NCBI GenBank assembly: GCA_026398255.1 | Contig: JAPLTG010000006.1 | Location: 1 to 64,000 of the forward strand | Source of the DNA: Verrucomicrobiota bacterium | Lineage (GTDB): Bacteria > Verrucomicrobiota > Verrucomicrobiia > Chthoniobacterales > Terrimicrobiaceae | Reading direction: 5' to 3' | Length of the DNA: 64,000 bases | Translations under genes and position numbers: made by a program | Notes under the pieces: model-generated | What the model saw: the letters and a program-made list of their open reading frames with translations, nothing else | Databases searched by the model: none | What the model was told of the DNA's origin: nothing | Shown: positions 45,996 through 55,753 of the stretch, one piece after another | Layout: every line of letters begins with the position of its first letter | How positions within the stretch are numbered: position 1 is the stretch's first letter

Positions 45996-46244
45996 ATGAC
46001 AGTTTGCCAACTCCAAACAGCCAAGCAGCGTTTTTCGGCCGTGGCGGAGAGCGCGGCGAAAGGGGTTCCTCAACTTGTGACGAAGCACGGGAGGCCGTTC
46101 GTCGTCATCGTGAGTGCCGAAGAGTGGTGCAGGGAACACGAGCCAGAGCGGGGGATCTGGGATGTGTTGAGAGACTGCCCTGCCGACTTGAGTGAACTCG
46201 ATTTAGCCCGCAACAAGGATCTCCCGCGCCAGGTGTCGTTTTGA
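45996..46244 (+). CDS. Phd/YefM-family antitoxin
   Basis: An 82-residue antitoxin: MTVCQLQTAKQRFSAVAESA, then GVPQLVTKHGRPFVVIVSAEEW, the Phd fold, and a toxin-binding tail. ATG 45996 is preferred; ATG 45978 is in frame. The stop overlaps the toxin TTG start. Confidence 0.85.
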   Translation: MTVCQLQTAKQRFSAVAESAAKGVPQLVTKHGRPFVVIVSAEEWCREHEPERGIWDVLRDCPADLSELDLARNKDLPRQVSF

Positions 46245-46684
46245 ACTACCTGCTGGATACAAATATCCTGTGCGAGGCGACAAGGCCTCACCCGGACGCC
46301 CATGCCGCAGCATGGCTGAGCGCCCGACCCGCCCTCACGCTGTTCGTCAGCCTCGTCTCCATAGCGGAAATCCGGAAAGGCATTTTGCTCCTTCCTGAAG
46401 GCAAGAAGAGGACCAAGCTGGGGAGTTGGCTGGAATCCGAACTTCTTCCCGCCTTTGCCAGCCGCGTGATTCCGTTGGGCGAGGCAGAGATGAACGAGTG
46501 GGCTGCACTTCAGCCAGACGCAGAAAAAAAGGGCCACCGACTACCCGTGGTGGATAGCCTGATCGCAGCAACCGCGCGGTGCCATGGGCTCACGCTTGCA
46601 ACGCGAAATATCCAAGACTTTTGCCATTGCGGAATTTCTGTCCACAATCCTTGGGAGGAAACGAAGCGCTTGCCTGCCGCATGA
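46241..46684 (+). CDS. VapC-type PIN-domain toxin
   Basis: A 147-residue PIN protein beginning at TTG 46241 (NYLLDTNILCEATRP). The acidic residues are D6 (LLDTN), the Glu in VSIAEIRKG, the Asp in PVVDSLIAATA and the Asp in TRNIQDF. It resembles FitB/VapC ribonucleases. The TTG overlaps the antitoxin stop (TTGA), making the pair translationally coupled. Confidence 0.88.
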   Translation: MNYLLDTNILCEATRPHPDAHAAAWLSARPALTLFVSLVSIAEIRKGILLLPEGKKRTKLGSWLESELLPAFASRVIPLGEAEMNEWAALQPDAEKKGHRLPVVDSLIAATARCHGLTLATRNIQDFCHCGISVHNPWEETKRLPAA

Positions 46685-46727
46685 ACCTCCCCGCTTGCAA
46701 CCCGCATCGGATCGCGCCATTTTATGA

Positions 46728-46958
46728 ATGATGAAATTTCGTCTGGATCTTCTGGAGCATCTGACGGATGACGACCTTCTCGAGGAGGTGTTGGCGAACA
46801 ATGCCCGTTACAAACCCGAGCCGCTTTTCTCAAAAACTGGGGTTGGGAGCTTGTCGTCAGCCTCAACAGAGGAGCGTGCCAACGAGGTTCAGCGCAGCAC
46901 GGAGTTAATTCAGAGACTGGAGCAGCGTGCCAAAGCCGCAGGGAAACCTTCCGCCTGA
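46728..46958 (+). CDS. Small protein, unknown
   Basis: A 76-residue polar, acidic-then-basic protein (LEHLTDDDLLEEVLANNARY; LIQRLEQRAKAAG). No known domain. Its TGA stop (46956-46958) overlaps a CTG at 46955 that opens a longer, clearly protein-like frame, which favours both being real genes. Confidence 0.5.
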   Translation: MMKFRLDLLEHLTDDDLLEEVLANNARYKPEPLFSKTGVGSLSSASTEERANEVQRSTELIQRLEQRAKAAGKPSA

Positions 46959-47356
46959 CCGATTCGAGCCTCCTCGACACGCTCGATTTTCTTCGCAGTC
47001 TCCATAGATCGGCTCCATTCCTTTTTTTCAATGGCAATACCTTTGCCGACATCGGGCGAAGAACTTGCGATGCCATTTTTTCAGACCTCCCCGCCATGCG
47101 CCGGCGCGAACTGGCTTCTGCCGTTGCCCACTATATCGCCGGTGTTTTGGACCGCGACTCGATGATTTCCGCCGTGGATTCGCTCTGGCAATCTGCCTCG
47201 CTGAGCGTCGGCGACCGCGTTCAAACGATGCGCGGCACGACTCGTGGCATCGTCACCCGCATCCTCGAGGATGGCCGCATCGCCTGGCGTCCCGAGGGTT
47301 CCACGCTCGAACTTATTGCCCTGCCCGAGAGTTTGCTTCCGGTGGATCAAGGCTGA
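46955..47356 (+). CDS. Unknown protein, probable CTG start
   Basis: Only 86 codons follow the first ATG (47096), but the frame upstream reads like protein (SLLDTLDFLRSLHRSAPFLFFNG, in which the first of two parts already looks conserved) and has no ATG, GTG or TTG. A CTG at 46955 overlaps the preceding stop (CTGA). The C-terminus LSVGDRVQTMRGTTRGIVTRILEDG is a small beta-barrel-like segment. I do not recognise a family. Confidence 0.5.
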   Translation: MTDSSLLDTLDFLRSLHRSAPFLFFNGNTFADIGRRTCDAIFSDLPAMRRRELASAVAHYIAGVLDRDSMISAVDSLWQSASLSVGDRVQTMRGTTRGIVTRILEDGRIAWRPEGSTLELIALPESLLPVDQG

Positions 47357-47410
47357 GCCCTTGTTTTCCCTATTGAAGGCCCGCCAGCGGGGACATACAA
47401 CGCCACTTGC

Positions 47411-48942
47411 ATGCCAACGGAACCTTTCCAGTCCAACCCGCTGCGCGATGGACTTAACCTTCGGTCGATCCCCGATCCCTGCTCGCTCGTCATCTTCGGC
47501 GCGTCCGGAGATCTCACCCACCGCAAGCTCGTCCCCGCGCTCTACAATCTCGCCGCCGACGGCGCGCTCCCGCAGGCGATCAGCGTGGTGGGTTTCGCCC
47601 GCCGCGACAAAACGAGCGAGGTTTTCCGAAAGGAACTCGGCGAGGCCGTTCGCAAATTCTCACGCCAGGCGGTGAATGACGAGTTGTGGGAGAATTTCTC
47701 GAACTCGATCACTTACCACCGAAGCGAATTCGATAACCCCGAGGGCTATGTCTCGCTCGCCCGCCACCTCGAGGAGCTCGATGCCGCCCGGGGCACGCGC
47801 GGAAACCGGCTTTTCTACCTCGCCGTCGCGCCCGACCAGTTCGAGGTGATCCTAGAAAACCTCCGCAAAAGCGGACTCAACACCGCCGCGCCGGGTTCCT
47901 GGGCCCGCGTGATTGTCGAGAAGCCGTTCGGCACCGACCTGCCCAGCGCACGCCGCTTGAATGATCTCGTAGAGTCCGCCTTCGACGAATCCCAGACCTA
48001 CCGCATCGACCACTACCTCGGCAAAGAGACCGCGCAAAACATCATGGTCATGCGCTTCGCCAACGCGATTTTCGAGGCGATGTGGAATTCCCGCTACATC
48101 GACCACGTCCAGATCACGGCCAGCGAGCCTCTCGGCGTGGAAGGCCGCGCGGGCTACTACGACAAATCCGGCGCGCTCCGTGACATGGTCCAGAACCATC
48201 TCCTCCAACTCCTCTGCCTCACCGCGATGGAGCCGCCCGCCGGGCTCGATGCCGACTCGATCCGCGATGAAAAAGTGAAAGTCCTGCGCTCCGCCCTCTT
48301 GCCGGCGAGGAGGTTTTCCGCCATGTGGTCCGCGCCCAATACGGCGCCGGCGCCGTGAACGGCAAGCGCGTCGCCGCCTACCGCGACGAACTCAATGTGA
48401 ACCCCGAGTCGAATACGGAAACCTATGTCGCCCTTGAGGTGAATGTGGACAACTGGCGCTGGGCTGGCGTGCCGTTTTTCATCCGCGTCGGTAAGCGTCT
48501 CCCTAAAGGCGGCACCGAGATCGCCGTTCAATTCAAGAGCGTGCCGCCGGTTCTCTTCCGCGCCACGGGCGAAACGGTGGACGACAATGTGCTCGTGATC
48601 CGCATCCAGCCCGACGAAGGAATTTCGCTCCGCATGTGCGCGAAGATGCCGGGCTCGAGTCTGCGTATCGAGCCGGTGAAAATGGATTTCCACTACGGAA
48701 CGAGCTTCGGCAAAGCAACGCCGGAGGCCTACGAGCGCCTGCTGCTCGACGCCATGAGTGGCGACGCCACGCTCTTCGCCCGCCGCGACGAGGTCGAGGA
48801 GGCCTGGAAATTCATCGATTCCATCCACGAAGCCTGGCGCACGCGCTCGAACGATCTCGCCATTTACTCCGCCGGAGCTTGGGGGCCGAGCGAGGCCGAT
48901 GAACTCCTCAAGCGCCACGAAGCCACATGGAGGCGCCTGTGA
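47411..48942 (+). pseudogene. zwf: Glucose-6-phosphate dehydrogenase, frameshifted
   Basis: The first frame (47411-48358) has the NADP site LVIFGASGDLTHRKLVPALY, the EKPFG motif and the RIDHYLGKETAQN catalytic site, but goes out of phase at about 48290. The second frame (starting near 48300, first start codon GTG 48325) continues with GEEVFRHVVRAQYGAG and runs to the stop at 48942. Together they make one normal-length enzyme of the oxidative pentose phosphate pathway. The break is a single missing base in the stretch ctgcgctccgccctc. It may be a true mutation or a sequence error. Confidence 0.9.
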
Positions 48943-49982
48943 CATTCGACGCTTCGCGTCTGGGTATCCCGGTCGAGATCGGTCGTATCGACAAGGAACT
49001 CGGGAAACTCTGGGAATCGAGCGACGACTCGAAGACCCGCGCATCGCTCATCAATTTCGTCATCCACACCGGCGATGCCGCCTCGCTCGCCGCCGACACT
49101 GAGATCATCTCCACCATCGCTGCGAAGCACGCCTGCCGCGCGATTTTGATTTTCTCAAACCCCGGCGCGTCCGAGTCGTCGGCGAAGGCCTGGATCAACG
49201 CGCATTGCCATCAGACGGGAAAAGGCGAGCGCCAACTCTGCTCGGAGCAAATCACCTTCCGACTCGACGGCGAGAGTGCGCACGCGTTGCCGAACATTGT
49301 TTTTTCCCACCTCGATTCCGATCTCCCCCTCTGCCTCTGGTGGCAGGGCGATCTGCCTGAGCCCCTCGACGACACGCTCTGGGCGTGGGTGGACCGCCTG
49401 ATCTACGACAGCGCCGAGTGGACCAATCCGACCCACCAGTTTTCGATGGTCCGCCACCTCACGGCGGGGCGCAAAGGCACTGTCCTGTGCGATCTGAACT
49501 GGACCCGCCTCCAGCCATGGCGCTACGCCCTCGCGAGTCTGTTCGACCACGCCGCCGCGTTTCCTAAACTCGCCAAAGTTGACTCGCTCGAGATCGACTT
49601 GAACCACGATTCGCGCACCTCCGCGCTTCTGCTGGTTGGTTGGTTCGCCTGCCAGTTGGGCTGGACGGCTAACAGCTCAGGTAACGAATTCCTCGCCGCC
49701 GATGGTCGACGAGTCACTTTCACGATTCGGGAAAATGCCAACCATGGCCGGAACTCCGCAGTGATCCGGTGTGAGGATGCGGAGTTCGAATTGTCGCTCG
49801 GCGCGGACTCCGATTTCTTTGAAGCCGCGATCCGCATTCCTGGGGTCTCCGAATCCCGCCAAATCCTCCCCGCGTCGCGACGCAACACGACCGACACGCT
49901 CTTGACGGAACTCAGCCGCGCAGGTCGACACCCGCTTTACACGAAGTCGCTGGAAAAAATCCTGCCGCTGCTCGGTCGCTGA
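48927..49982 (+). CDS. opcA: Glucose-6-phosphate dehydrogenase assembly protein OpcA
   Basis: A 351-residue protein of the OpcA family, known to activate G6PDH in cyanobacteria and actinobacteria. The matching context is decisive: it follows zwf and overlaps it by 16 bases. The pattern HLDSDLPLCLWWQGDLPEP and VGWFACQLGW is characteristic. It implies that zwf is, or recently was, functional. Confidence 0.85.
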   Translation: MEAPVTFDASRLGIPVEIGRIDKELGKLWESSDDSKTRASLINFVIHTGDAASLAADTEIISTIAAKHACRAILIFSNPGASESSAKAWINAHCHQTGKGERQLCSEQITFRLDGESAHALPNIVFSHLDSDLPLCLWWQGDLPEPLDDTLWAWVDRLIYDSAEWTNPTHQFSMVRHLTAGRKGTVLCDLNWTRLQPWRYALASLFDHAAAFPKLAKVDSLEIDLNHDSRTSALLLVGWFACQLGWTANSSGNEFLAADGRRVTFTIRENANHGRNSAVIRCEDAEFELSLGADSDFFEAAIRIPGVSESRQILPASRRNTTDTLLTELSRAGRHPLYTKSLEKILPLLGR

Positions 49983-49985
49983 ACC

Positions 49986-50561
49986 TCAGCGCTTGTCGAG
50001 CACCTTGTTCCACTCGTCGATCCGCTTTTGCTGAGCGGCGAAGAGATCGTCGGTGGGATCGAGGATTTCGATTTTCTCGATCTTGTCGCCCTGCTTGATC
50101 GCGTTGACGACATCCTGGCCCTTCGCGACGCTGCCGAAGACGGTGTGTTTGCCATCGAGCCAAGCGGTCGGCACATGGGTAATGAAAAATTGGCTGCCAT
50201 TCGTGCCGGGGCCGGCGTTGGCCATTGAGAAAATGCCAGGGCGGTCATGCTTGAGCTCGGGCGTGCATTCATCTTCGAAGCGGTAGCCTGGACCTCCGCG
50301 GCCGGAACCTTCGGGGTCGCCGCCTTGGACCATGAAATCTGGAATCACGCGGTGGAATGCCAGGCCGTTGTAGTAGCCGCGCTTGGCGAGGTTCAGGTAA
50401 TTGGCGACCGTTACTGGTGCCTTGGATGCGAGGAGCGTGGCTTCGATGGGGCCCTTGTTCGTTGTGAGAATGATTCGGATGTCTTGCATGGAGCCGGTGT
50501 CTGTGGCTGAGGCGCTGGCGATTGTCAAACCGAGAAGCAAGGAGGCGAGGAGTGTTTTCAT
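49986..50561 (-). CDS. Periplasmic cyclophilin-type peptidylprolyl isomerase
   Basis: A 191-residue protein with a signal peptide ([16 protein letters not shown]). The cyclophilin core has [40 protein letters not shown] and [31 protein letters not shown] (split here), with the catalytic Arg in FHRV and the conserved FxxT. It should assist folding in the periplasm. The ATG overlaps the ispG stop. Confidence 0.93.
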   Translation of the reverse strand: MKTLLASLLLGLTIASASATDTGSMQDIRIILTTNKGPIEATLLASKAPVTVANYLNLAKRGYYNGLAFHRVIPDFMVQGGDPEGSGRGGPGYRFEDECTPELKHDRPGIFSMANAGPGTNGSQFFITHVPTAWLDGKHTVFGSVAKGQDVVNAIKQGDKIEKIEILDPTDDLFAAQQKRIDEWNKVLDKR

Positions 50562-52306
50562 AGGATGGGTGCCGCGGGTTCGACCCAGCGGTTGTGTTCT
50601 TTGATGAGGTCAACGAGGCGGTCGACCGCCTCGGTTTGGGGGATATGAAATTTCACCGGCGTCTTGCCGACATACAGGTTCACCTTGCCCGGTGCGCCGC
50701 CGACATAGCCGAAATCGGCGTCGGCCATTTCGCCGGGGCCGTTCACGATGCAACCCATGATCGCGATTTTCACGCCTTTGAGGTGCGCGGTGGCGGCCTT
50801 GATGCGGGCCGTGGTCTCCTGGAGATTGAAAAGCGTGCGGCCGCAGCTAGGGCACGCGACATAGTCGGTCTTGAAAATCCGGACCCCGGCGGCTTGGAGG
50901 ATGTTGTGGGCGAGGCGGAGCGATTGGCCCGGCGCGGACTCGCCTTGAATCAGCACCGCATCGCCGATGCCGTCGCAGAGCAGCGAGCCGATGTTGGTCG
51001 AGGCGACGAGGAGGTTTTGGAGAAAATCGGACCCGCCCGGCGAGAAGGTATCCTTCAGTAAAATGGGATGCCGGGGATCGAGCACGGAAGCGAGTTGGCG
51101 GAAGGCATCGATCACGCCGAGGTCGCACGAATCGGCCACCGTGACGAGGAGGGGGGTGGGGGAGGAATTGGTGCGGGCGACGGCTTCTGAATCGCGCGGG
51201 TCGATTTCGACAACGCCGGATTTTTCCAAAACGATCTCGGGTTTGTAATCGCCGAGCGCCTCGAGCTTGTGTCCGAGTTTTTCCCAAGTGGATTGCGTGG
51301 CGACGACACGAACGAGTTCCGGGCCGCCGAGCGGGATACCGTCCACTTCCAGGCGCTGACTGGCCCGGCGCGTGTAGGAAAAGGGATCGAAGGGCCAGGG
51401 GGAGAAATTGGTTTGGGTGCGAACGATGGAATCCACCAGTGCGCGGGCGACGGGGATTTCGTGCTCCGAATCCTCGGTGAGCGAAACGCGGATCGTGTCG
51501 CCGATGCCGTCGGCAAGCAGGCTGCCGATACCGATCGCGCTTTTGATGCGGCCGTCCTCACCGTCGCCGGCTTCGGTGACGCCGAGGTGAATGGGGTAAT
51601 TCCAATCGCCCTCGGCGCGGTCGAGTTCATCGAGCCGTGCGACGAGCAGGCGGTAGGCCTGGATCATCACCTTCGGGTTCGATGCCTTCATCGAAAAAAC
51701 AAAGTCGTGGTAGCCGAGGTCACGGGCGATGCGGGCAAATTCCAGCGCGCTCTCAACCATGCCGAGCGGCGTATCGCCGAAGCGGTTCATAATGCGATCG
51801 CTCAGGCTGCCGTGGTTTGTGCCGATTCGCATCGAGATGGCGCGTTGCTGGCAGAGTTCGACAAGCGGCGCGAACCTCTCGCGGATGCGGTCGATCTCGG
51901 CGGCGTATTCGTTGTCGGTGTATTCGCGGATGTTGAATTTCTTCGAGTCGGCGAAATTGCCAGGGTTGATGCGGACCTTCTCGACCCACTTCGCGGCCTC
52001 CAGCGCGGCATCGGGTTTGAAATGGATGTCGGCGACGAGTGGGACATCGCAGCCGGTTTCCAAAAGCGCGGCACGGATACTTTCCAAGTTGCGGGCGTCT
52101 TTAACCGTCGGCGCGGTGATGCGGACAATTTCGCAACCGGCGTGGACGAGACCAAGGGTTTCGCGAACGCACGCGGCGGTATCCATCGTGTCGCTGGTGA
52201 GCATCGACTGGACGCGAACGGGATTTTTCCCGCCGATCGCGGTGCGACCGGTTTGGACCTCGCGCGTCGGGCGGCGGCCGGGGTGGTTGCGGAACTCCGG
52301 CGGCAT
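50558..52306 (-). CDS. ispG: 4-Hydroxy-3-methylbut-2-enyl-diphosphate synthase
   Basis: IspG/GcpE of 582 residues, the long form with an extra domain inserted between the TIM barrel and the iron-sulfur domain, as in PVC bacteria, Bacteroidetes and plants. It converts MEcPP into HMBPP. The barrel starts [22 protein letters not shown]; the Fe-S cysteines lie in [12 protein letters not shown] and [20 protein letters not shown]. It is near dxr of the same pathway. Confidence 0.95.
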   Translation of the reverse strand: MPPEFRNHPGRRPTREVQTGRTAIGGKNPVRVQSMLTSDTMDTAACVRETLGLVHAGCEIVRITAPTVKDARNLESIRAALLETGCDVPLVADIHFKPDAALEAAKWVEKVRINPGNFADSKKFNIREYTDNEYAAEIDRIRERFAPLVELCQQRAISMRIGTNHGSLSDRIMNRFGDTPLGMVESALEFARIARDLGYHDFVFSMKASNPKVMIQAYRLLVARLDELDRAEGDWNYPIHLGVTEAGDGEDGRIKSAIGIGSLLADGIGDTIRVSLTEDSEHEIPVARALVDSIVRTQTNFSPWPFDPFSYTRRASQRLEVDGIPLGGPELVRVVATQSTWEKLGHKLEALGDYKPEIVLEKSGVVEIDPRDSEAVARTNSSPTPLLVTVADSCDLGVIDAFRQLASVLDPRHPILLKDTFSPGGSDFLQNLLVASTNIGSLLCDGIGDAVLIQGESAPGQSLRLAHNILQAAGVRIFKTDYVACPSCGRTLFNLQETTARIKAATAHLKGVKIAIMGCIVNGPGEMADADFGYVGGAPGKVNLYVGKTPVKFHIPQTEAVDRLVDLIKEHNRWVEPAAPIL

Positions 52307-52309
52307 CGG

Positions 52310-53689
52310 CTAGTTGGACTTCGAGACGGGCACAGGCGCGTTCGAGGCGACGATGTCGCCCACATCGTAGAAGGTTAGGTAAAGCATGAACCCGATGAGC
52401 AGGAGCGCACAGCCGGTTTGCACAACTTCCAGGACGCGCACGCTGATCGGCTTCCGGCGGATCGCTTCGATGATCGCCAGCGTGATGTGGCCGCCGTCGA
52501 GAACAGGGAAGGGTAGGAGATTCATCAATGCGAGGTTCACATTGATCAGAACACTAAACGCCAGTGCGATCCGCCAACCATCGGGCGACTCGAAGATTTG
52601 GTAGTAGAGCCGCATGATGCCGACTGGCCCGCTGAAGTGCGCGGCCTTCACATCCGAGGCGGGCGAGAGCAGCGCGCCGACCATCCGGAAGATGCTCGTG
52701 GCGGCGTCCTTCACTTGGTGGAAAGGATTCGGGTAGGCGAGCGTGGTGCGGCCCCACTCGATGCCGAAATCCACCGGCATGCCGTCAGGCGATGGCGGAG
52801 GAAGTGCCATCGGGAGTTGCAGCGACTCTGCGCCGCGCTCGACCGTAAACACGACCTCCTTGCCGCGGTTGGCGTCGATGATCGGTCCCATGTCGGAGAG
52901 GTTGAAAATCGGCTCGCCGTTGAGGTCGGTGACAAGGTCGTCGGCGCGGAAGCCTGCCTTGTCGGCGAGGCTGCCCCGAACGACGAAGCCCACGCCCGGC
53001 ACGATGCGCGGCCCGATTTGGATTTCACGCAAGGCCGGTCGGCGCCAGCTTGAGGTCTCGGGTTTTGTCCAACCGCAATCGATCGAAACCTCCTGGCCCT
53101 CGCGCAGAACGGTCATGGGGATTACCTGGCCTTCGCTGCGGACGATACGCCACTTCACGCTGTCCGTCCCGCTCAGGAAGTGCTTCACGGGCTTGCCGTC
53201 CACGGTGAGGATTTGGTCGCCAGGGCGCAGGCCAGCTTGGTAGGCGGGGCCGCCCTCTTTCACAAATCCGATCGTCGTGCTGTCGATCTCACTCTGCGGC
53301 TTGCCGACGAACCACACGATGAGCGCCATGGCAAAAGCGAGGCCGAAACTGAAAAGCGGTCCGGCGGCGGCGACGATGATTTTGTCGAGCGGCTTCACCG
53401 GCGGCAATTGCTCGCGTGGGGTCTGCGACTCGCCTTCCACCGCTTCCATCGGGGCGAGCTGAGGGATTGCGACAAATCCGCCGGCGGGGATCGAGCCGAG
53501 GCGGTATTCCACGCCGTTGATCGTTTTGCTCCAGATCGGCTTGCCGAACCAGATGGCGAATTTTTCCACCACCAACCCGCGCCAGCGGGCGGCGAGGAAG
53601 TGGCCCAGTTCGTGGACCACGATGAGGAGGTTGAAAATCAGAATAACCTCGAGGCAGATGACAATGAACTTCAGGCCGTCAAAAAACAT
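52310..53689 (-). CDS. rseP: RseP-like site-2 intramembrane protease
   Basis: A 459-residue zinc protease. The HExxH site is VVHELGHFLAARW at residue 26, the second metal motif is NLLPFPVLDGGH near 400, and two PDZ-like domains occupy the periplasmic part (VKEGGPAYQAGLRPGDQILTV; GSLADKAGFRADDLVTDLNG). It probably cuts anti-sigma factors or signal remnants. It lies between dxr and ispG. Confidence 0.92.
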   Translation of the reverse strand: MFFDGLKFIVICLEVILIFNLLIVVHELGHFLAARWRGLVVEKFAIWFGKPIWSKTINGVEYRLGSIPAGGFVAIPQLAPMEAVEGESQTPREQLPPVKPLDKIIVAAAGPLFSFGLAFAMALIVWFVGKPQSEIDSTTIGFVKEGGPAYQAGLRPGDQILTVDGKPVKHFLSGTDSVKWRIVRSEGQVIPMTVLREGQEVSIDCGWTKPETSSWRRPALREIQIGPRIVPGVGFVVRGSLADKAGFRADDLVTDLNGEPIFNLSDMGPIIDANRGKEVVFTVERGAESLQLPMALPPPSPDGMPVDFGIEWGRTTLAYPNPFHQVKDAATSIFRMVGALLSPASDVKAAHFSGPVGIMRLYYQIFESPDGWRIALAFSVLINVNLALMNLLPFPVLDGGHITLAIIEAIRRKPISVRVLEVVQTGCALLLIGFMLYLTFYDVGDIVASNAPVPVSKSN

Positions 53690-53725
53690 AAATGGGTCAC
53701 CACCATCCCCCGATTGGTGAAAAAA

Positions 53726-54829
53726 TCAATCCACGAGCGCGCGGGCGAGTTGGCGCGCCTCGGCATCGGCCGCGAGAATCGCCGAGAGGTCGGGATGCGG
53801 CGTGTGAGGGATTTGATCAATAACCTGCGCGACGATACGCCAGATTCCGGTGAAGCCGATGCCACCCGCGAGGAACGCCTCGACGGCGACCTCGTTCGCG
53901 GCATTCAGCACCGCAGGGCAGGCGCCGCCAAGCGTTCCGGCCTTCACCGCCAGATCCAGCGCGGGGAAATCCTCCCTCCGCGGTGCCTCGAATTCCAGCC
54001 GCCCCAGTGCCGCAAGGTCGAGCGGGGGCAGGGAATTTGCAACGCGCTCCGGCCAAGTCACGGCGTATTGAATCGGGAGCCTCATGTCGGAGTGGCCGAG
54101 TTGGGCGAGGACCGAGCCGTCCATGAACTCGACCATCGAATGCACGATGCTCTGCGGATGCACGACCACATCGACGCGTTCGATGCCGATATCGAAAAGC
54201 CACCGCGCCTCGATCATCTCGAGCGCCTTGTTGAAGAGTGTCGCCGAGTCGATCGTGATTTTTTTTCCCATGTTCCAAGTCGGATGCCGCAGCGCCATTT
54301 CGGGCGTCACATTTTTCAACTCCGCCGTGGGCGCCTGGCGGAACGGCCCGCCGGAACAGGTCAAAATCAAACGCCGCACGGAGCTGGTATCGCGTCCATC
54401 GAGGCATTGGAAAATTGCATTGTGCTCACTGTCCACCGGCAACACGCGCACGCCGCGCCGCCGCGCGGCCTCCATCACCACCTCGCCGGCCATGACGAGG
54501 ATTTCCTTGCTTGCCACGGCAATGTCCTTGCCCGCCTCGATCGCCGCCAGCGCGGGACGCAGCCCGCCAGTTCCGACAATCGCGATCAAAACTAGATCCG
54601 CCTCGGGCATTGTCGCCAACTCCACCAACCGCTCGACACCATCGGGTCCGCTGGAGAGCGTAGTCCTCGCTTCGGGAAATTCCCGCGCGGCCTCCGCCAA
54701 TTCCTCGGCGTTCGAGTGCGCCGACATCCCCACGATCCGCATCCGCGAGGGAATATCCTTTGCTACTTTGCGCGCGCTCCGGCCGATCGAGCCGGTGGCT
54801 CCGAGGATCACGACATTCCGCATCCTCAT
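53726..54829 (-). CDS. dxr: 1-Deoxy-D-xylulose 5-phosphate reductoisomerase
   Basis: A 367-residue NADPH enzyme of the non-mevalonate pathway. NADPH site VVILGATGSIGRSARKVA at the N-terminus; substrate and metal residues in ASKEILVMAGEVV, VLPVDSEHNAIFQCL and GKKITIDSATLFNKALEMIEA (split). Shorter than E. coli Dxr (398) at the C-terminus but complete in motifs. Its ATG overlaps the cdsA stop (ATGA). Confidence 0.95.
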   Translation of the reverse strand: MRMRNVVILGATGSIGRSARKVAKDIPSRMRIVGMSAHSNAEELAEAAREFPEARTTLSSGPDGVERLVELATMPEADLVLIAIVGTGGLRPALAAIEAGKDIAVASKEILVMAGEVVMEAARRRGVRVLPVDSEHNAIFQCLDGRDTSSVRRLILTCSGGPFRQAPTAELKNVTPEMALRHPTWNMGKKITIDSATLFNKALEMIEARWLFDIGIERVDVVVHPQSIVHSMVEFMDGSVLAQLGHSDMRLPIQYAVTWPERVANSLPPLDLAALGRLEFEAPRREDFPALDLAVKAGTLGGACPAVLNAANEVAVEAFLAGGIGFTGIWRIVAQVIDQIPHTPHPDLSAILAADAEARQLARALVD

Positions 54830-55548
54830 CCGACCCCCAGCACGAAGCGCATGTAGAAAAACAGAATCGGCGCGGTGAAAAGAATGCTGTCGATCAGGTC
54901 CAGCGTGCCGCCGATGCCCGGCAGCATGGCGCTCGAATCTTTCGTGTGCGCGCCGCGTTTCACAATCGATTCGGCCAGATCGCCCACGACCGCCGCAAAG
55001 CCCAGCAGCAATCCCAGAAAAATAATGTCATCAAAACGGAACGCCGAGAGTTTTTCCGGCATGAGCGCATACATCCAGAAACTGCAGAGCAACGAGGAAA
55101 ACAGCGCGCCGAAGAAGCCCTCCCAAGTTTTTTTCGGGCTGATGTGCGGAGCGAATGGGTGTTTGCCGAAGAGGCTCCCGAAGACATACGCGCCCATGTC
55201 GCTGAATTTTGTCACCGCCACGAGATACAGCACATACCACTGTCCGGTTGTCATTCCGTTCTCCAAGCGCGGTGTGAGGTAGATGATTTTCGTAATGAAG
55301 CTGAAAAGCCACGGAATGTAAAAGAGCCCGAAGACCGTGTAGCTCATGGCACGCAGGGGGTCGTTTTCCGCGCCTCGGAACATCTGCCGAGCGAAAATGG
55401 TCACCAGAAAAAGCACCAGCACGAGCAACTCGAAGTCCCGGCTGTTCTCCGCGCCGCTGGCTCTCGTAATCAAAAACCCGCCGCACAGCAGCACCGCCGC
55501 GCAAATCATCCCACAGCGCGCGCATCGCCATAAAGCCGACGAGAGCAA
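54826..55548 (-). CDS. cdsA: Phosphatidate cytidylyltransferase (5' end disrupted)
   Basis: The frame from TTG 55548 encodes the C-terminal two thirds of CdsA, with several TM helices and the signature SPKKTWEGFFGALFSSLL and GDLAESIVKRGAHTKDSSAMLPGIGGTLDLIDSI (split here), which are complete. The usual N-terminal helices are encoded just upstream in another frame (55506-55651), so the start of the gene appears to have been broken by a deletion or frameshift. CdsA makes CDP-diacylglycerol and is normally essential, so either the shorter form works or the sequence is in error. Confidence 0.85.
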   Translation of the reverse strand: MLSSALWRCARCGMICAAVLLCGGFLITRASGAENSRDFELLVLVLFLVTIFARQMFRGAENDPLRAMSYTVFGLFYIPWLFSFITKIIYLTPRLENGMTTGQWYVLYLVAVTKFSDMGAYVFGSLFGKHPFAPHISPKKTWEGFFGALFSSLLCSFWMYALMPEKLSAFRFDDIIFLGLLLGFAAVVGDLAESIVKRGAHTKDSSAMLPGIGGTLDLIDSILFTAPILFFYMRFVLGVG

Positions 55549-55651
55549 AAAAACCGATTTCCCAGCCGATGAGAATCGTGGCGAGTAGGAGCAACCAAAG
55601 AATGATCGTGCTCGAAAGTCTCAGAAAAAATGTCAGCCGCCCGGGCGTCAT
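55506..55651 (-). pseudogene. Out-of-frame N-terminal part of CdsA
   Basis: From ATG 55651 the frame reads MTPGRLTFFLRLSSTIILWL and ILIGWEIGFFALVGFMAM, typical first helices of CdsA, then goes out of phase with the main frame near 55515. About 15 residues expected at the join are missing. Both sides share a short word (cgctgtggga), consistent with a deletion between short repeats. Confidence 0.55.
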
Positions 55652-55753
55652 GAGCCGCAGATTGGCGAACTCCTCTCGCGGGTGCAATCCGCAAGGCGTC
55701 GGATTGTGTCACTGGTTGTAAAAATCCGCCGATCCTGCCAACCATTCCGCCCA

